Below, in pieces: positions 46,831 through 58,078 of a stretch of DNA of 64,000 nt. The notes under the pieces are model-generated. The model had not been told where the DNA came from and did not search any database. It saw nothing but the letters and a program-made list of their open reading frames with translations. The stretch's first letter is position 1, and every line of letters begins with the position of its first letter. Both the position numbers and the translations under genes were made by a program. The DNA comes from Ophiosphaerella korrae (taxonomy: Eukaryota > Ascomycota > Dothideomycetes > Pleosporales > Phaeosphaeriaceae): assembly GCA_028456385.1 (NCBI GenBank), contig JALNQF010000063.1, positions 62,001 to 126,000 on the forward strand. Reading direction: 5' to 3'.

Positions 46831-47029
46831 GTGTTTGACAAAAGTGGAACAGAGAAATGTAGCTTTTAATTTTTGGTTGATTCCCTGGTGCTGGCTGCGG
46901 TATATTGGTTTTCCTTCATGTATTTTCCTTGTATTTTCCCATGTAGTAACGGAAGTATAGTAGCATTCAACATATGAATAGCATTCCAAAGCAACAGCAG
47001 CCACGTACTCAGCGTCCATAGTAGGTAAA

Positions 47030-47177
47030 CTTCACTGGAGGGGCGAAGTTCTGACGAAAGTTTCGACGGGTTGCGGCAGAAGCCATGGATTTGCACATTT
47101 GGGTAGGTCTGTAGGCTACTTGCGAGGAGGCGCGCGAATTTGCCAGTGATGCCGGCGATGCCAACGATGAAGGACAT
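47030..47177 (-). pseudogene. Truncated NmrA/isoflavone-reductase-like gene start
   Basis: ATG at 47177 begins a Rossmann fold: a beta strand, the GIAGITGKFARLLA dinucleotide-binding loop and helix, then a second strand IHGFCRNPSKL with the Arg-Asn pair usual for NADP-binding NmrA-like reductases. After about 50 residues the similarity ends, and the frame runs on through AT-rich sequence without the rest of the domain (over 250 residues missing). No continuing exon was found downstream on the minus strand before the F-box-like gene's 3' end at 46830. I read it as a 5' fragment left by a deletion. Confidence 0.55.
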
Positions 47178-48925
47178 TTTGACGTTGCAAGTGAGTATCG
47201 ACTGGTTGATTCTTTTTACAAAATTGAAAGTAATGAGTGTATGAATGGTCGACAAAAAAAAAAAATAGTACAAGTAAAGCACCATAGGTTTTATACCACA
47301 CCATTATGGCTGAAATATTTGACAGGAGCTGAAGTATCGTAGAGTTTGGCCTAAGCATCCAAATCTCTTCCAAGGTTGCTTACATTATTGGCGAGGGGAG
47401 ATGCCGAAGCACCGAATCACTGTCATGCCCAACACGCCCAGTCACTCGGTGAGTAAAGACATGCGAATTCGATACGCGCCTCATTGAAAGCGTTCTCACG
47501 GCGCTCTGATTACAACATCGGGGGGGGGGGGGGGGGGGTTTATCTCCAAAATCCGTTGAAACATGCCAAGTGTTTTTCATCACAACTGAGGTAATGACAA
47601 CCACGGAATCAAGAAGTGCATATGGTTTGGGGTAGGAGTAATGTGTCCAATCAAATATCAGCTAAGTTGGAGTTATGGTGCTACCGGAATCGCCACTCAA
47701 AGCACCTATACTAGAATTGTATCACTCCTTTGGTGACTGATCCACTAACAACTTGGATACAGAGTTAGTACAAAACCGTATCCTACCCTTTACAACGACT
47801 TGCAAAAGTTTGGTCTTATCCTGCTCGGGCTAGGATCTTGCCATGGGTTGAAATGATTTTCAGATGTTAACCTAGGCGTCAAAGTGTTAGTTGACCGGGC
47901 TGCCTTGCACTTACAACCACGGCCCAAGTGTAAATATTGCCAACTATATTCTCCACTATATAGCGATAATTCCTCCACGGTAAATAACTTCAAGATTTAT
48001 GTCAAGACCTTCCTACACGAATCTATAAAGCTATGCTAACGGCTTACAGTTCTACGGTTATTTTCACACTTGGTACTTGTTTGTAATCTTGAAGATATGT
48101 TGACTGGCTGGTAGCTAGCGCCAATGCTAAATAAATTAAAGTACGTAGCTTTCTAACGATCCTTGCGTTTGTGTGAGAGCAATAGTTACTAAATAGCCTC
48201 ATAAGACAGTAAAGCATACAACTATATTGATATCGCAAGCAGATAGAATGCAGTATCAATACGATGTGCTTTTACACAATAAGACATTGTTAATAGGCCT
48301 CAAAAAAACGCAGGAAATTTATACCCATCACATCAACGTTGGGTGTACACAACAGATTATATGCAACTTAACTGTTTAATTGGAAGCCTTAGATTTGCTG
48401 TGGCTACAATTTTAAGTGCTGAGAAAAACAAACCAGATAGGTCGAATAGCTTTTGGTAGCTGTGTCGTAGGTCGCCTCTATAGGGGTTGGCGCGTCGGTT
48501 CGCTTCCCTGTATCGTGAAGTATAAAATCACTAGTTGTAGTTGTTTGATTAAGGCAAATCAAAGTATGTGTTACAAGTATGGAAACTGTCCACTCTTGCC
48601 ACGTGTGCCTAGGTAGCACATGCATGGGCCGGTGCCTGCCCAGCCAGCAGGCCTTCACCACTACCTTGATATATGACCTACCTATCTCCGGCCGCCTCCG
48701 ACCTCTCAGCATCAGCTGGCCCAGAGCGATAAGAAGAACGCTCCACCCATCCCAGAGCGTCGCTCAACTATTACTCCAAAACTCCCGCCATTGCCCGCAC
48801 GGACTACGACAATAACCAGAGTGACGCCAGCCGTCCCGGATAGCTGAGAGTTCTGCCGAATATCAGCGCCTACCTCAATGCCTGCGTGGACCCAACATAT
48901 TACTTTCGTTCTGAGTGTTCTCATC
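47178..48925. other. Intergenic with poly-G tract
   Basis: No gene supported. A G run of about 19 lies at 47520-47538 and an A run at 47256-47267. The AT content rises from about 47.6 kb. Small frames only. Confidence 0.5.
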
Positions 48926-49740
48926 ATGACGAGTGACTGGAAAGGGAAAATTCACAACAGAAAGTTTAGTCGCTGTCCTACAACGAGTGGCCGGTCTATA
49001 CCAGAACTTGTAAAAGAATGTCCTATATGCAGAAACTTTCTGGATTATTTGCTGTGAATGTAATAAACAACGAAGGGACCGACCCTGCCACCAGTACAAC
49101 ATCATATTCACTGATGGTGCGTGCACAAATAACGGACAACCTACAGCAAAAGCGAGAGTTGGTGTAGTATATGGCAATGATAAAGACAGCAAATTGCCCA
49201 AACCCATCACAGAAATGGTGGATGCCTTCTCTCTGTGGTCGAGTCAGCGAGCGGAGCTCTGTGCAGAAAAGCTAGGCCTAGAGTTTTTCGCTGAGGGGCA
49301 TAGCAAGCTTCCTATGGGCCACACCAAACCCACTAAGGGCGAAGATAAAAATTGGGTTATTGCGACTGACTCTGAGCATGCTGTCAAGGGGATGACCGAA
49401 TGGCTACCAGCGTGGAGGGTATGTTTTAGGTATTCTAACAAGGGGCTTCAAATCAAAAAACTCTTCTAACCAAGCTTTTAGGGGAACGGCTTGCGTACAT
49501 CCAGAGGCACTCGACCAGTAAACGTAGATTTATTTTTCGCTCTTGACGATGTGGTAAAAACTCATGAGGCGAATGATGTGAAGGTTAGTTCACGCCCAAA
49601 TGTAGTATCTGCATATGAGACTAAGATCAGGTAGATTGGGTTTTGGCATATTCCAAGGGAGGAGCATAACAAAATCGCTAATGGCCTTGCGAAAAAAAAA
49701 AGCTGCCGTCAACGGTCGTGTGGCTAGCGTGGTACAATAG
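48926..49740 (+). pseudogene. RNase H-like gene with two single-base frameshifts
   Basis: From ATG 48926 a short basic N-terminus contains paired cysteines (ECPIC, then CCEC in another frame), suggesting a zinc-binding segment. The RNase H domain begins near 49107 with the catalytic-strand motif FTDGACTNNG. It continues with QRAELCAEKLGLEF and ATDSEHAVKGMTEWLPAWR, and after two introns (49419-49481, 63 bp; 49584-49634, 51 bp) with GFWHIPREEHNKIANGLA. The conserved Asp and Glu residues are present. The N-terminal and RNase H parts are in different frames, with the change near a T run at about 49030. A run of ten A at 49692-49701 shifts the last codons. So it is disrupted as read, unless these are sequencing errors. 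Introns argue against a retroelement open frame. Confidence 0.6.
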
Positions 49741-50072
49741 TGAAATTTGAAGCTGAGGATAGTTTCCCTTTACTTTGGCGCTCCAAGTGCCCGAAGCTTT
49801 TCCACGCTGCAGCGTGGGTTTTTCGCAATGATGGGCCTGGTGTAAATATCATGGATAATTAGATTAAATAGGTATTACAATCTAGGAGTAACTAGCAGCA
49901 TATGCAAGCTTTTTATTGAAAGACAAAAAAAAAAAAAAAAAAAAAAAAAGATATTTGTACAGCGGGTATCGAACGCTCTTTCCAACGCCCACAATGCAAT
50001 ACCAACGCCGATTCTATGTGTAATGCAACGCTTTCTTGCCACGGAAATAAATCATACGCTACGCCCCTCCAC
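49741..50072. other. Intergenic with 25-base poly-A tract
   Basis: An A25 run at 49925-49949 lies downstream of the RNase H remnant. No gene is seen. Confidence 0.6.
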
Positions 50073-50423
50073 CTACATCGACAAACTCGCCAGCCGCGAA
50101 CTACGCCTTATGGGCGGCGGACCGCCAATATCGGCTGGTGGATCATTGGTGCAAAACTCCTTCTGGTCCGACACAGGTTGGTCTTGAAAGCCAGCCTGGC
50201 GCACTTTCCGATCCGTGGAACGCTGCTGCGTGCCCGGTTTTATGATGCCGGCGTGGCCAGGGCCGTTGGACAGCGTGCTGGACTTGCGGCGGTTGCGGGG
50301 GAATTCTGAGAGGAGTTTGTCGATGTCTTCCTCAGTGGTGGTAGGGCCTTCAACGGGTTCGGGAAGATCGTCGAGGCTGAGAAGACCGTCGCGGGGGAAG
50401 AGGTCTGCTAGGGAGCGCTTGCG

Positions 50424-50455
<32 letters not shown>

Positions 50456-52942
50456 GCGCTGGAACGTACCCGGGTGGAACGGAGGGGTTTGTTGAGGGTG
50501 AGTGCTGGATGAAGTAGCGTAACTCTTCCTCGGTGTAGTCGAGGCGTTGCCTCTTGCGTAGTTCCGAGGGGGTGAGCTTGGTTGTGGGCTTGGAGAAGGG
50601 CTGGGGCTGATCTTGGCCGAGGTTGTGCGAGTCTTCCTCGGCGTAGTTGAGGCGTTCAGGCTTGCGTGGTGATGAGCGGGTGGGATGGGAGGTGGGCTGG
50701 TGGTTGAATCCAGAGTCAGATTCAGATTCAGAGTCTCCATCGGCTTCTGTCTCTGAGTCGGTGTCAAGATAGATTACAGCTGCACGCTTTCGCTTCAAAG
50801 CTAATTTTTTGTTCTTCTGGATTCGGCCAGTTACAGCATCTTCAGCATCAAATTTAGCTTTGAGAGCGCGATACTCGCGAATGCGGATGTTGATGATAGG
50901 GTCATAACCGTCGTAGTAAGCTTCAAAGTCGAAAGCAGACCCAGGCTTCCCAGTGTCCTTGATCCACTTCCTATACACCTGTGAATCTTTGATCTTCTTT
51001 TGCGTCATGGCAACCTCCATATCACCTTGATTAATTATCAATATGTTTGGTGTGAGTCTACGGTCAAGGAATTGGCGAATTTGGGATCGCGTACGGTTAT
51101 CGACGTTGATCTTAGAGAGGCGATTGCAGAGTGTGTGAGTAAACAGCTTGGGTTTAGAAGATGAAATGTGAGGAGGATATTTCTGAAAGAGGTCCATGTC
51201 ACGGAGCACACCCTTCTTGCAGATTCTAATAAAAAACTGTGCAGTCTCCGTCTCTGGTCGGCCAGACATGGTCCACTTGCACGGGCTTGTCTCATGAAGT
51301 AGATCGACACGCACATCCACTTGGACATCAGCAACCTTGCAGATGCGCTCGAAGTCGCAGAATCGCTCAAGACAGTATAAGTGGACATATCCAGTGCAGT
51401 CGAAAGGATCAACCACCCGATTGCTATATCGCTTGTACTTCTCATCAAATGCAACGCGATAGTGACCAACGTCGATCGTGCCGCTATCCTTCCACAAATG
51501 CTTTGGGCAATTCTCAAACAGACACTTAGAGTGGCTGATTGAGGCATAACGGCGCGCTGTGTCTGCAGGAGCAACTTGAATCCAAAGCCGTAAGTTATTC
51601 GAAGGGTACTGTGTGATGTATTCCATGATCTGACGAGCAGGCATTTTCTTATCCAGGAACTCGTCTATGCCGTTGGTTTTCTTATACTTATGAACATATC
51701 TCTTAGACTGCCAGTCCCCATGTGGTAGTTTAATCTCCTTATATTTTCTGGATTTAGTGGCTTCCCCATTGATGCGGGCCGTACGTGTAGTCTCGCCTCG
51801 AGTGCTTCCATTGACACGGACCCAAGGCTTATCATCGCATTTTTCTGGCCTCTGGCCGACCACTGCAATAATACGTTCAGAAGGTCTATGGAGGGAACTT
51901 CCGGAAGAAGCATTGGACTGGTTAGAGTTGCGATATTTGCGCCGAACAATAACGCAGTCTGATTCATCTCCAGAACGATGATGTCGGGGCTTTTTGGCAG
52001 ATCGATTATTATCCGAGCTCGAATCTGAGCTCGAGCTTGAGCTCCGTCGCTGCCGCTTATTCCAACCCAGCCCGTGAGTATTTGAATTCTCAGGCTGCTG
52101 TGTCACTTGAGGGGTATCTGACAAAGGACTAGGGTCTATCAGGGGAGGCCTCGCTGCCTCTCCATACGTGGGGCAAAAGTACGGCTGTAAAAACGACTCA
52201 TCCACGGTTGTTGGATCCGGATACAACCAATTCTGCTGTAAATCCAGGGATTGTCCATGCGGCAAGTGCGCTCTATACTGCATAGGCGCAGAGTAAGTTG
52301 CACCTGGCACAGTAGTGAGCCCAGGCGTAGCCTGAAATGTTGGATTGGTTAGCGGCAAACCAGTCATGCCCAGGGATGGCTGGAACGTGAGAATAGATGG
52401 ATCGACATTGTCCATACCAAGTGGAGGTTCAATCGGTACTAGCTTCTGTTCAGCAGGCGTGTTGACGGGAGGATTTAGATGGGTTGGCGAGGATATGCCA
52501 AATAGCTTTCGATCCAACTAGTTAGGCTTATTAGTAATGAACTTCCCTGTAGAGGTACCAATAAAGGTAGATTTTGTGGTTCTGAAACATCAGTAGAACT
52601 TACAGCGCCATCATCGATTTCGACAAACTCCTCAAAGTTTGGATTGTTAATATCCCAATCGCCGGTTTCTTCAACATCATCGGAGGGGATCGCAATCACA
52701 GGAAATTCATCATTCGGATCCGAAACATTACCATCTGATCGAGAACCTGCTCGACTACTCTGGTGAGAGAGAGCCATACTGTTGTGTAAATCTGAATCCA
52801 AATCTTGCTGAGGAGCTTGGCTTGAACGCCGGCACATATTACTTGGTATGGAAGACTGCTGTTCTGGACTAGCGGATTGATCGGTGGTTTGGCGTTGGAT
52901 TGAAGTTAACGGCGAGTAGTGGGGCAGGGAAGCAGGAAGCAT
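50073..52942 (-). CDS. 927-aa nuclear-looking protein with Cys/His domain and polyQ, unknown
   Basis: Two exons, 52942-52604 and 52517-50073, joined in phase 0 across an 85-bp intron (GTAAGT...ACTAG). The N-terminal third is disordered (Ser/Gln/Pro). Residues about 270-300 hold a Ser/Asp run and a Lys/Arg cluster like a nuclear localisation signal. From about residue 380 to 650 there is a folded part with KRYVHKYKK. It includes a possible zinc site with Cys 445, 450, 487, His 492, Cys 495 and 500 (spacing C-x4-C...C-x4-H-x2-C-x4-C). The last third has acidic SETEADGDSES-type sequence, basic clusters and an 11-residue Gln run near residue 800. I recognise no named family. The layout suggests a chromatin or nucleic-acid-associated protein, but that is inference. 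Confidence 0.75.
50424..50456. repeat. CAA (polyQ) coding microsatellite
   Basis: Eleven GTT units on the plus strand encode a Gln run in the minus-strand gene. Confidence 0.9.
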
Positions 52943-54706
52943 TTTACAAATTGACCTTGTTGACTAGGAAGTGTCTTTTCTGTCATCACATAGCACATAT
53001 AAGTAAAGCTACAACGCTCTTTGACATTATACAGTGAAATCACATGGGCGGGCCAGACAAAGGAAGGCTTGTTGCTGTGTATAAAGTAGTCGCATTGTAT
53101 TGAATCTCAAAGACCATATAAAGAGACAGTATACTAGTGAGATTTCTGGCCTTTTCAAACCCATTGTTTGCGCATACCTTTGCAAGATTCGATCAGCAGC
53201 CACTGTTAAGCTGTCATACAACGATAGCCTTGTACGCGGCCAGAAAATAGAGATTGGTTCGAAGACAGGAAGTATCACGCTATACACCTGTATCCGTTGT
53301 CAGCCTTATGTGGTATAAGTGGGACACAATGAACCGAATACAGCCAAAAAGTTATCAGGAATATATACAAAGACATCCACATATGTTGAATGTTCAGAAC
53401 AGGTCTGTGAATTTGTGTTTCTCATCAGGAAAGTAGGAAGATAAGGAAATAATTTCAACATACTTTTAAAATCAAGTGGAATGCTGAGAAGCCATTTGTG
53501 TTCGAAGATCCGTTCGACTTGTAATAGCATCCATCCCATCCAATAAAATTTCTAGGTGTCTAGATGCATCGCAGCCCCACCAAAATATGGAGCCGTGGTG
53601 GTAGAAAGGAAGCATCGCATTACTACGAACATGAATGAATGCATGAGCACAAAGAGCGCAAAGCTCTAAGCATTTTGTCTGAACAAATGCATTGTTGTAG
53701 ATTGATGAAACAAACGTTGAAGAAAATGAACATTTTCTCTGCCAAGCCGCTAACAGTCGGCATGGATTTACGTTCCTCCGCCATTCGTCACGGCATCTGG
53801 GTCTGGATTAATTTCTTGAGTACCACAATCCCACCTGACAGCCTTATTTCCACCTCAGGCATTGACTTTTGCGGTTGCTCTCGTCTGTTACAATGATCAA
53901 ACATGTGTCGACTACATCCCCTTGCGCTACTTGAAGTTTATCAACTCGTTGCGAAACGCGGCCAGAGAGATGGCGAAACGTAGTTACCCCCGTCTCTGCC
54001 ACCCCCAGTATGAAGCTTGCTACTCACGGATCCCATGGCGGGGAATTGAAATAATGGTGGTGCACTCTCTAGTCGCCGCATGGATGGGACCTGGCAGCTC
54101 TTGACACATCACATCGGGGTCGATGGACCATTTCCAAGCTAGAAGGGTACACGAGAAATACAATCTTCATATTTTGTCACCATCTCCAATGCCATTTTTC
54201 CATATCCTTCTGGACTCACATACTAGCTTCTGAGGTCGATGCTTATTCACTATGCACAATGCAGCAACCCTGCCTCTGACCCGTTGAGAATAGCTGTTTC
54301 CTGGCAGGGTTTCATCTCTTCTTGGAAGACCTCGCCCAAGACGTTTCGTTTGAGCTAACTCTGGGGCCAGGATCTTCTACGTTCCAAACATTCATAAACT
54401 ACCGGCAAAAACACTACTGCCATAGGCAAGCGTGACATATTCGCAAGACGTTCAACGTCTGGAGTGCGTTCTGCAAACAATCCATGTCACCAAAATCCCA
54501 ATGATCCAATCATTCATAGTGATGGGAGTGTCATCATCGCAATATGGTACTAGATCGCTTCCATTTCTCTTGGTCGTCGCCACCGGGTGTGCTGAAGCCG
54601 GGACACAGCTGGGTCGGTGCAATGCGTTTTTAATATCGCCAGCGCCTCTACATAACGCGTTCAATTTTATCTCCGCAGTCCGTGGTTGGCCTTCACCTGC
54701 GAGAAC
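52943..54706. other. Intergenic, no gene supported
   Basis: Frames up to 112 codons (54432-54770 and others) lack motifs. The start of the PTH11-like gene was placed at 54707 because upstream in-frame codons have no ATG before a stop. Confidence 0.45.
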
Positions 54707-55885
54707 ATGGCCGACGCAAATCGTGAGGAGATATTTGCGCTTGGGCGTATACTCTGGTCCCTTATCTTAACACTACTTACTCTATCATATGTTACTGTTG
54801 CTTTGCGATTATGGGTCCGATGTCGAATAACCAGAAGTTGGGGATGGGATGATGCGGCTATGGTAGTAACGCTGGTAGGGAGATCGAATACTGTACTCGG
54901 ACTGAACTAACCTTGACAGATGCTATTCACCTGCTACTGCGTTTTCATAATGGTTACCACACTACGAGCCAGTGAAGGAAGCCTCTTTGATGCAGAGTCA
55001 ATCCGTGTCACTCTAGTGGTTCGTATCTCTGATAGTTGAGTTTGCTATATATTAACATGATACTAGTATATCCAACTAAGTGAGATCTTCTATATCCTCA
55101 CCACTACGACACTGAAGATCTCTCTCGGCCTTTTTTTCCTCCGTGTCCTCACTAAACGATGGCAGACCATAATCTTCCACGTTGTACTTGGCATTTCAGC
55201 ATCTTACGGACTCTTCTACGTGCTCACAACCATCTTCGCATGCGGAGATCCCGCACAGATCGCTGACACGATGTTGGGTTCCAAGAAATGCTTACCCAAA
55301 ACATTTCTCCTGGCTACAGGCTACCTCTACGGAGCCATCAACGTCATTTCTGACTGGACTTTCGTGTTGATCCCTATTTGTGTCCTCCTTGATAGTGATC
55401 TAGACCGCCGAGCTAAGATCTCTGTCGGCATCGTCATGGCTCTTGGTGCTATAGGAAGTGTATCTAGCATCCTTCGCATGGTATACTTAAAGGGTTTGAT
55501 GCTTAGAGGAAAGACTTTCCAGGGTACGGACTCACCTTCGCCCAAAATACTACAAGGGAGCTAACATGACCCAGTGAACACCATCAAAGCCGCGATCTGG
55601 GCAAGTGCTGAGCCCGGCACGGGCATCATTGCGGCTTCGATTGCTATCCTGCGCCCACTTATTCGCAACATCACTACCTCTATTCAATCGGTACGCAAAA
55701 GCTGGATAGTTGCAAAGGAAGAGGACAGCATCGCCTTGACGGCTCGAGTGGGCAAGAAGGAAAGTATGTATAGCTTAGGGAGTGAGGACCCGTGGAGCCT
55801 GACAACCACCTCTACAAAAGGGAGTGGACAACGGGTCTTCGCAGTGCAGAACAAAACCGTTGCGATATCCAAAGTACGATACTAG
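54707..55885 (+). CDS. PTH11/SAT4-type rhodopsin-like membrane protein
   Basis: Four exons: 54707-54874, 54920-55018, 55067-55523 and 55575-55885; 344 aa with phase kept throughout. The second intron uses a weak donor, GTTCGT, so exon 2's end is less sure. Seven hydrophobic helices can be traced. The family hallmark of the first loop is present (LRLWVRCRITRSWGWDDAAM, i.e. R..R....WG.DD). LKISLGLFFLRVL, YLYGAINVISDWTFVLIPI and ASAEPGTGIIAASIAILRPL are the other conserved blocks of the fungal rhodopsin/SAT4 domain. There is no N-terminal CFEM domain. The cytosolic tail is Ser/Thr-rich. Members include surface-sensing GPCR-like proteins and proteins of unknown role; which applies here cannot be told. 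Confidence 0.85.
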
Positions 55886-56110
55886 TGGCCGCGCAACTTC
55901 ACGACATTATGAGGCGTTTTGTTATTCGTTTTGATAGCTTCATTCACTTCCATAGTTTTGCATAGGCCCATTCTGGGGTCCACAGCACCCTCAGTATTGT
56001 AAATATTACATACATTCGTGCGCCCTAGGGCCTCAATACAATTTACATATTCGCATTATACATTTACCACGGCTCCACATCGTACATCGACCTTCACTCC
56101 ACCCACTAAT

Positions 56111-58078
56111 TCACACCCACCCCTTCCTCGCCACATGCACCAGCGCCGAATGCACCACCTCCCTCCTCTCCACCCCGCCCTCAAACTCGCTCTTCCACAC
56201 CGTCGGACTCACCGCAAACTGCACTTGATGCTCCTCCGGCAGAGCCATCACCTGCCGCAACGTACTCATCACATCCCCATACAACATCCTACTCTCATTC
56301 ACCATCGTCCCCGCGCAAAACGCCGCGCCGCACGCAGGCCACGAAACGCTCCACCGCGTCGCCGCCATGCGCATGCGGAACCCAATGCGCAACCCCTTAA
56401 TAAACAGCTCCTGCACCTGGTGATCGCGCTCCTTGGCGAGCGCGGGCGCAAGAGTGCGCATGAGCAGGCCATTCAAGGAGTCGATGAGCGCGGCGGTGGC
56501 GCGCTGCGAGAGGGCGGCGCGCCACGCCTTGTGGTTGGGCGCCTTCTTGATGGCCGTGTACAGCTTGCATTGGTGCGCGAGCCAGCGGTTGCGCTGCGCG
56601 GCGGTCAGGTGTGGTGTCCAGTCTGCAGCCAACCGCTCGGTGAGGTCGGCGAGCATGTGGCCGCCGCGGGCGAGGGCGTGCTCGTCCATGGTGTGCGCGA
56701 AAATGTAGCGGCTGATGACTGAGGCAACCATGGCGGTGAAGGTGTCTTTGTTGGTGATCAGGCTGGAGAGGTGGGAGGGCTGGTTGAGGACTGTGGCGAT
56801 GGCGTCGTGGGACTCAAGCTCGTGGATTTGTTTTGCATCCAGGGTGCGCAAGTCGACGGTGTATGTCGCTGTCCATGTCTTGATTTTCTCGAAGAAGTCG
56901 CAGAGGAGGCCGCGGTCGGTTTGTGGGCCAATGCCTATGGTGTAGACCGGGGCGTCTATGAAAGCGCGGATATGGCGTTGCTCTGGTGTTGCTGTGCGGT
57001 GGTGACGTCTGCCTTTTCGCTGCTCGGGGGTTGATGAATTATGTGCCTTTGTTGGTGTAGAGGGCTGATCGGAGAAATTGACAGCTGGGGCGACATTTTC
57101 ATAGTGGTAGATTTCAAGCCGTCTTGCTAATCGTTCGAAGTTGCTAGGAGAAGCATAAGGTGGAGTGATATAGCCAGCATTGGTCTGGTGGGCTGTAGGA
57201 CCTTGATGCCTCCCTTGGGAGCTAAGTCTATACGTTAGGTCGTCCGGTTTCTCTAGTGTTGAGCGTGGTGGCTGGTCCTGCATTTGGAGCTGCTTGTCCT
57301 TAACAATCTGATACATCCTTTGAAGGCCCCAGTTACTCTTGACCGCTCTTGCTAGCTTATCATCCTGTTTAGTGCTTAAACTGAGGTCAGTAACGGCTCT
57401 TAACAGCATGCTTTGGATGAATACTCACAAAAGGACGGCCGAGTCTACCAAGCTGGCAGGAAGACCAGAGCTTTTGGTGCTTGCGCTTGAGTATGTTGCT
57501 TCCAAGTATGTACAATTGTTTTGTTGTCCAATATCCGCGAGAATGCCTGGGTGGTTCTTCTGTAGCCACACAGTCATGCTATTGGTTGCGTATAACGCGT
57601 TTGTAGCAGCTGACTGATGAAGATGAAATGACTTATTAGTAGCTCGTGCGTTGGTGTTAACAGATAAGTCATGACCCACTGAAGAACTAGGTTCCAACGA
57701 TTGCCATCCTCCTTTTTGGCTGTTTGGGAAGATGCCAATAAGGTCAGCGCTATAGGCGTTGGCGTCAGAGACGCTGTTTAGGGAGTCCATGCTTGAATTA
57801 TCGAATATGATACCAGGCAGCCATTCCCCAAACTCTTCTCTCTGATCCATCTGCATGTGAGTTTCGTCAGAAGAAAAGCTAGAAAGTTGATTATGGGAGA
57901 GATCTAACGAACCTTCAGTTGCTCTTCCTGCTATCGTCTCGTCTGAATGCAGTGAACTTCTAGAAAACTGCTGCGACTCAATTGCAGATTTGATCAGATT
58001 CCGTAGCCAGTTCTTCCAGTAATCTGTGGCAGTTGTCGACGCGCTACGAATATCTCTAAGGAAGATGAACACTCGCAT
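56111..58078 (-). CDS. Hypothetical 639-aa protein
   Basis: Two exons, 58078-57429 and 57380-56111, joined over a 48-bp intron (GTGAGT...CCTCAG) in phase. The N-terminal half is Ser/Asn/Asp-rich and mostly disordered. The C-terminal half, from about residue 330, is GC-rich in codon use and looks like an all-helical fold (TAMVASVISRYIFAHTMDEHALA, split over helices; then LTERLAADWTPHL and QELFIKGLRIGFRMR). I recognise no family. A further upstream exon with ATG 58307 is possible, but no splice junction fits the phase. It is probably cytosolic, as it has no signal peptide or membrane helix. The sharp change in base composition between the halves is visible. Confidence 0.65.

Noticed and set aside
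45769..47019. 416-codon minus-strand frame opposite the F-box-like gene
   Set aside because: It is the antisense of a GC-rich gene with CCTCAC repeats; the plus strand carries family motifs and an ATG, and the minus product is repeat translation.
49960..50020. Possible tRNA T-arm (GGTATCGAAC)
   Set aside because: The flanking bases do not pair into a T stem and no A box is at the right distance.
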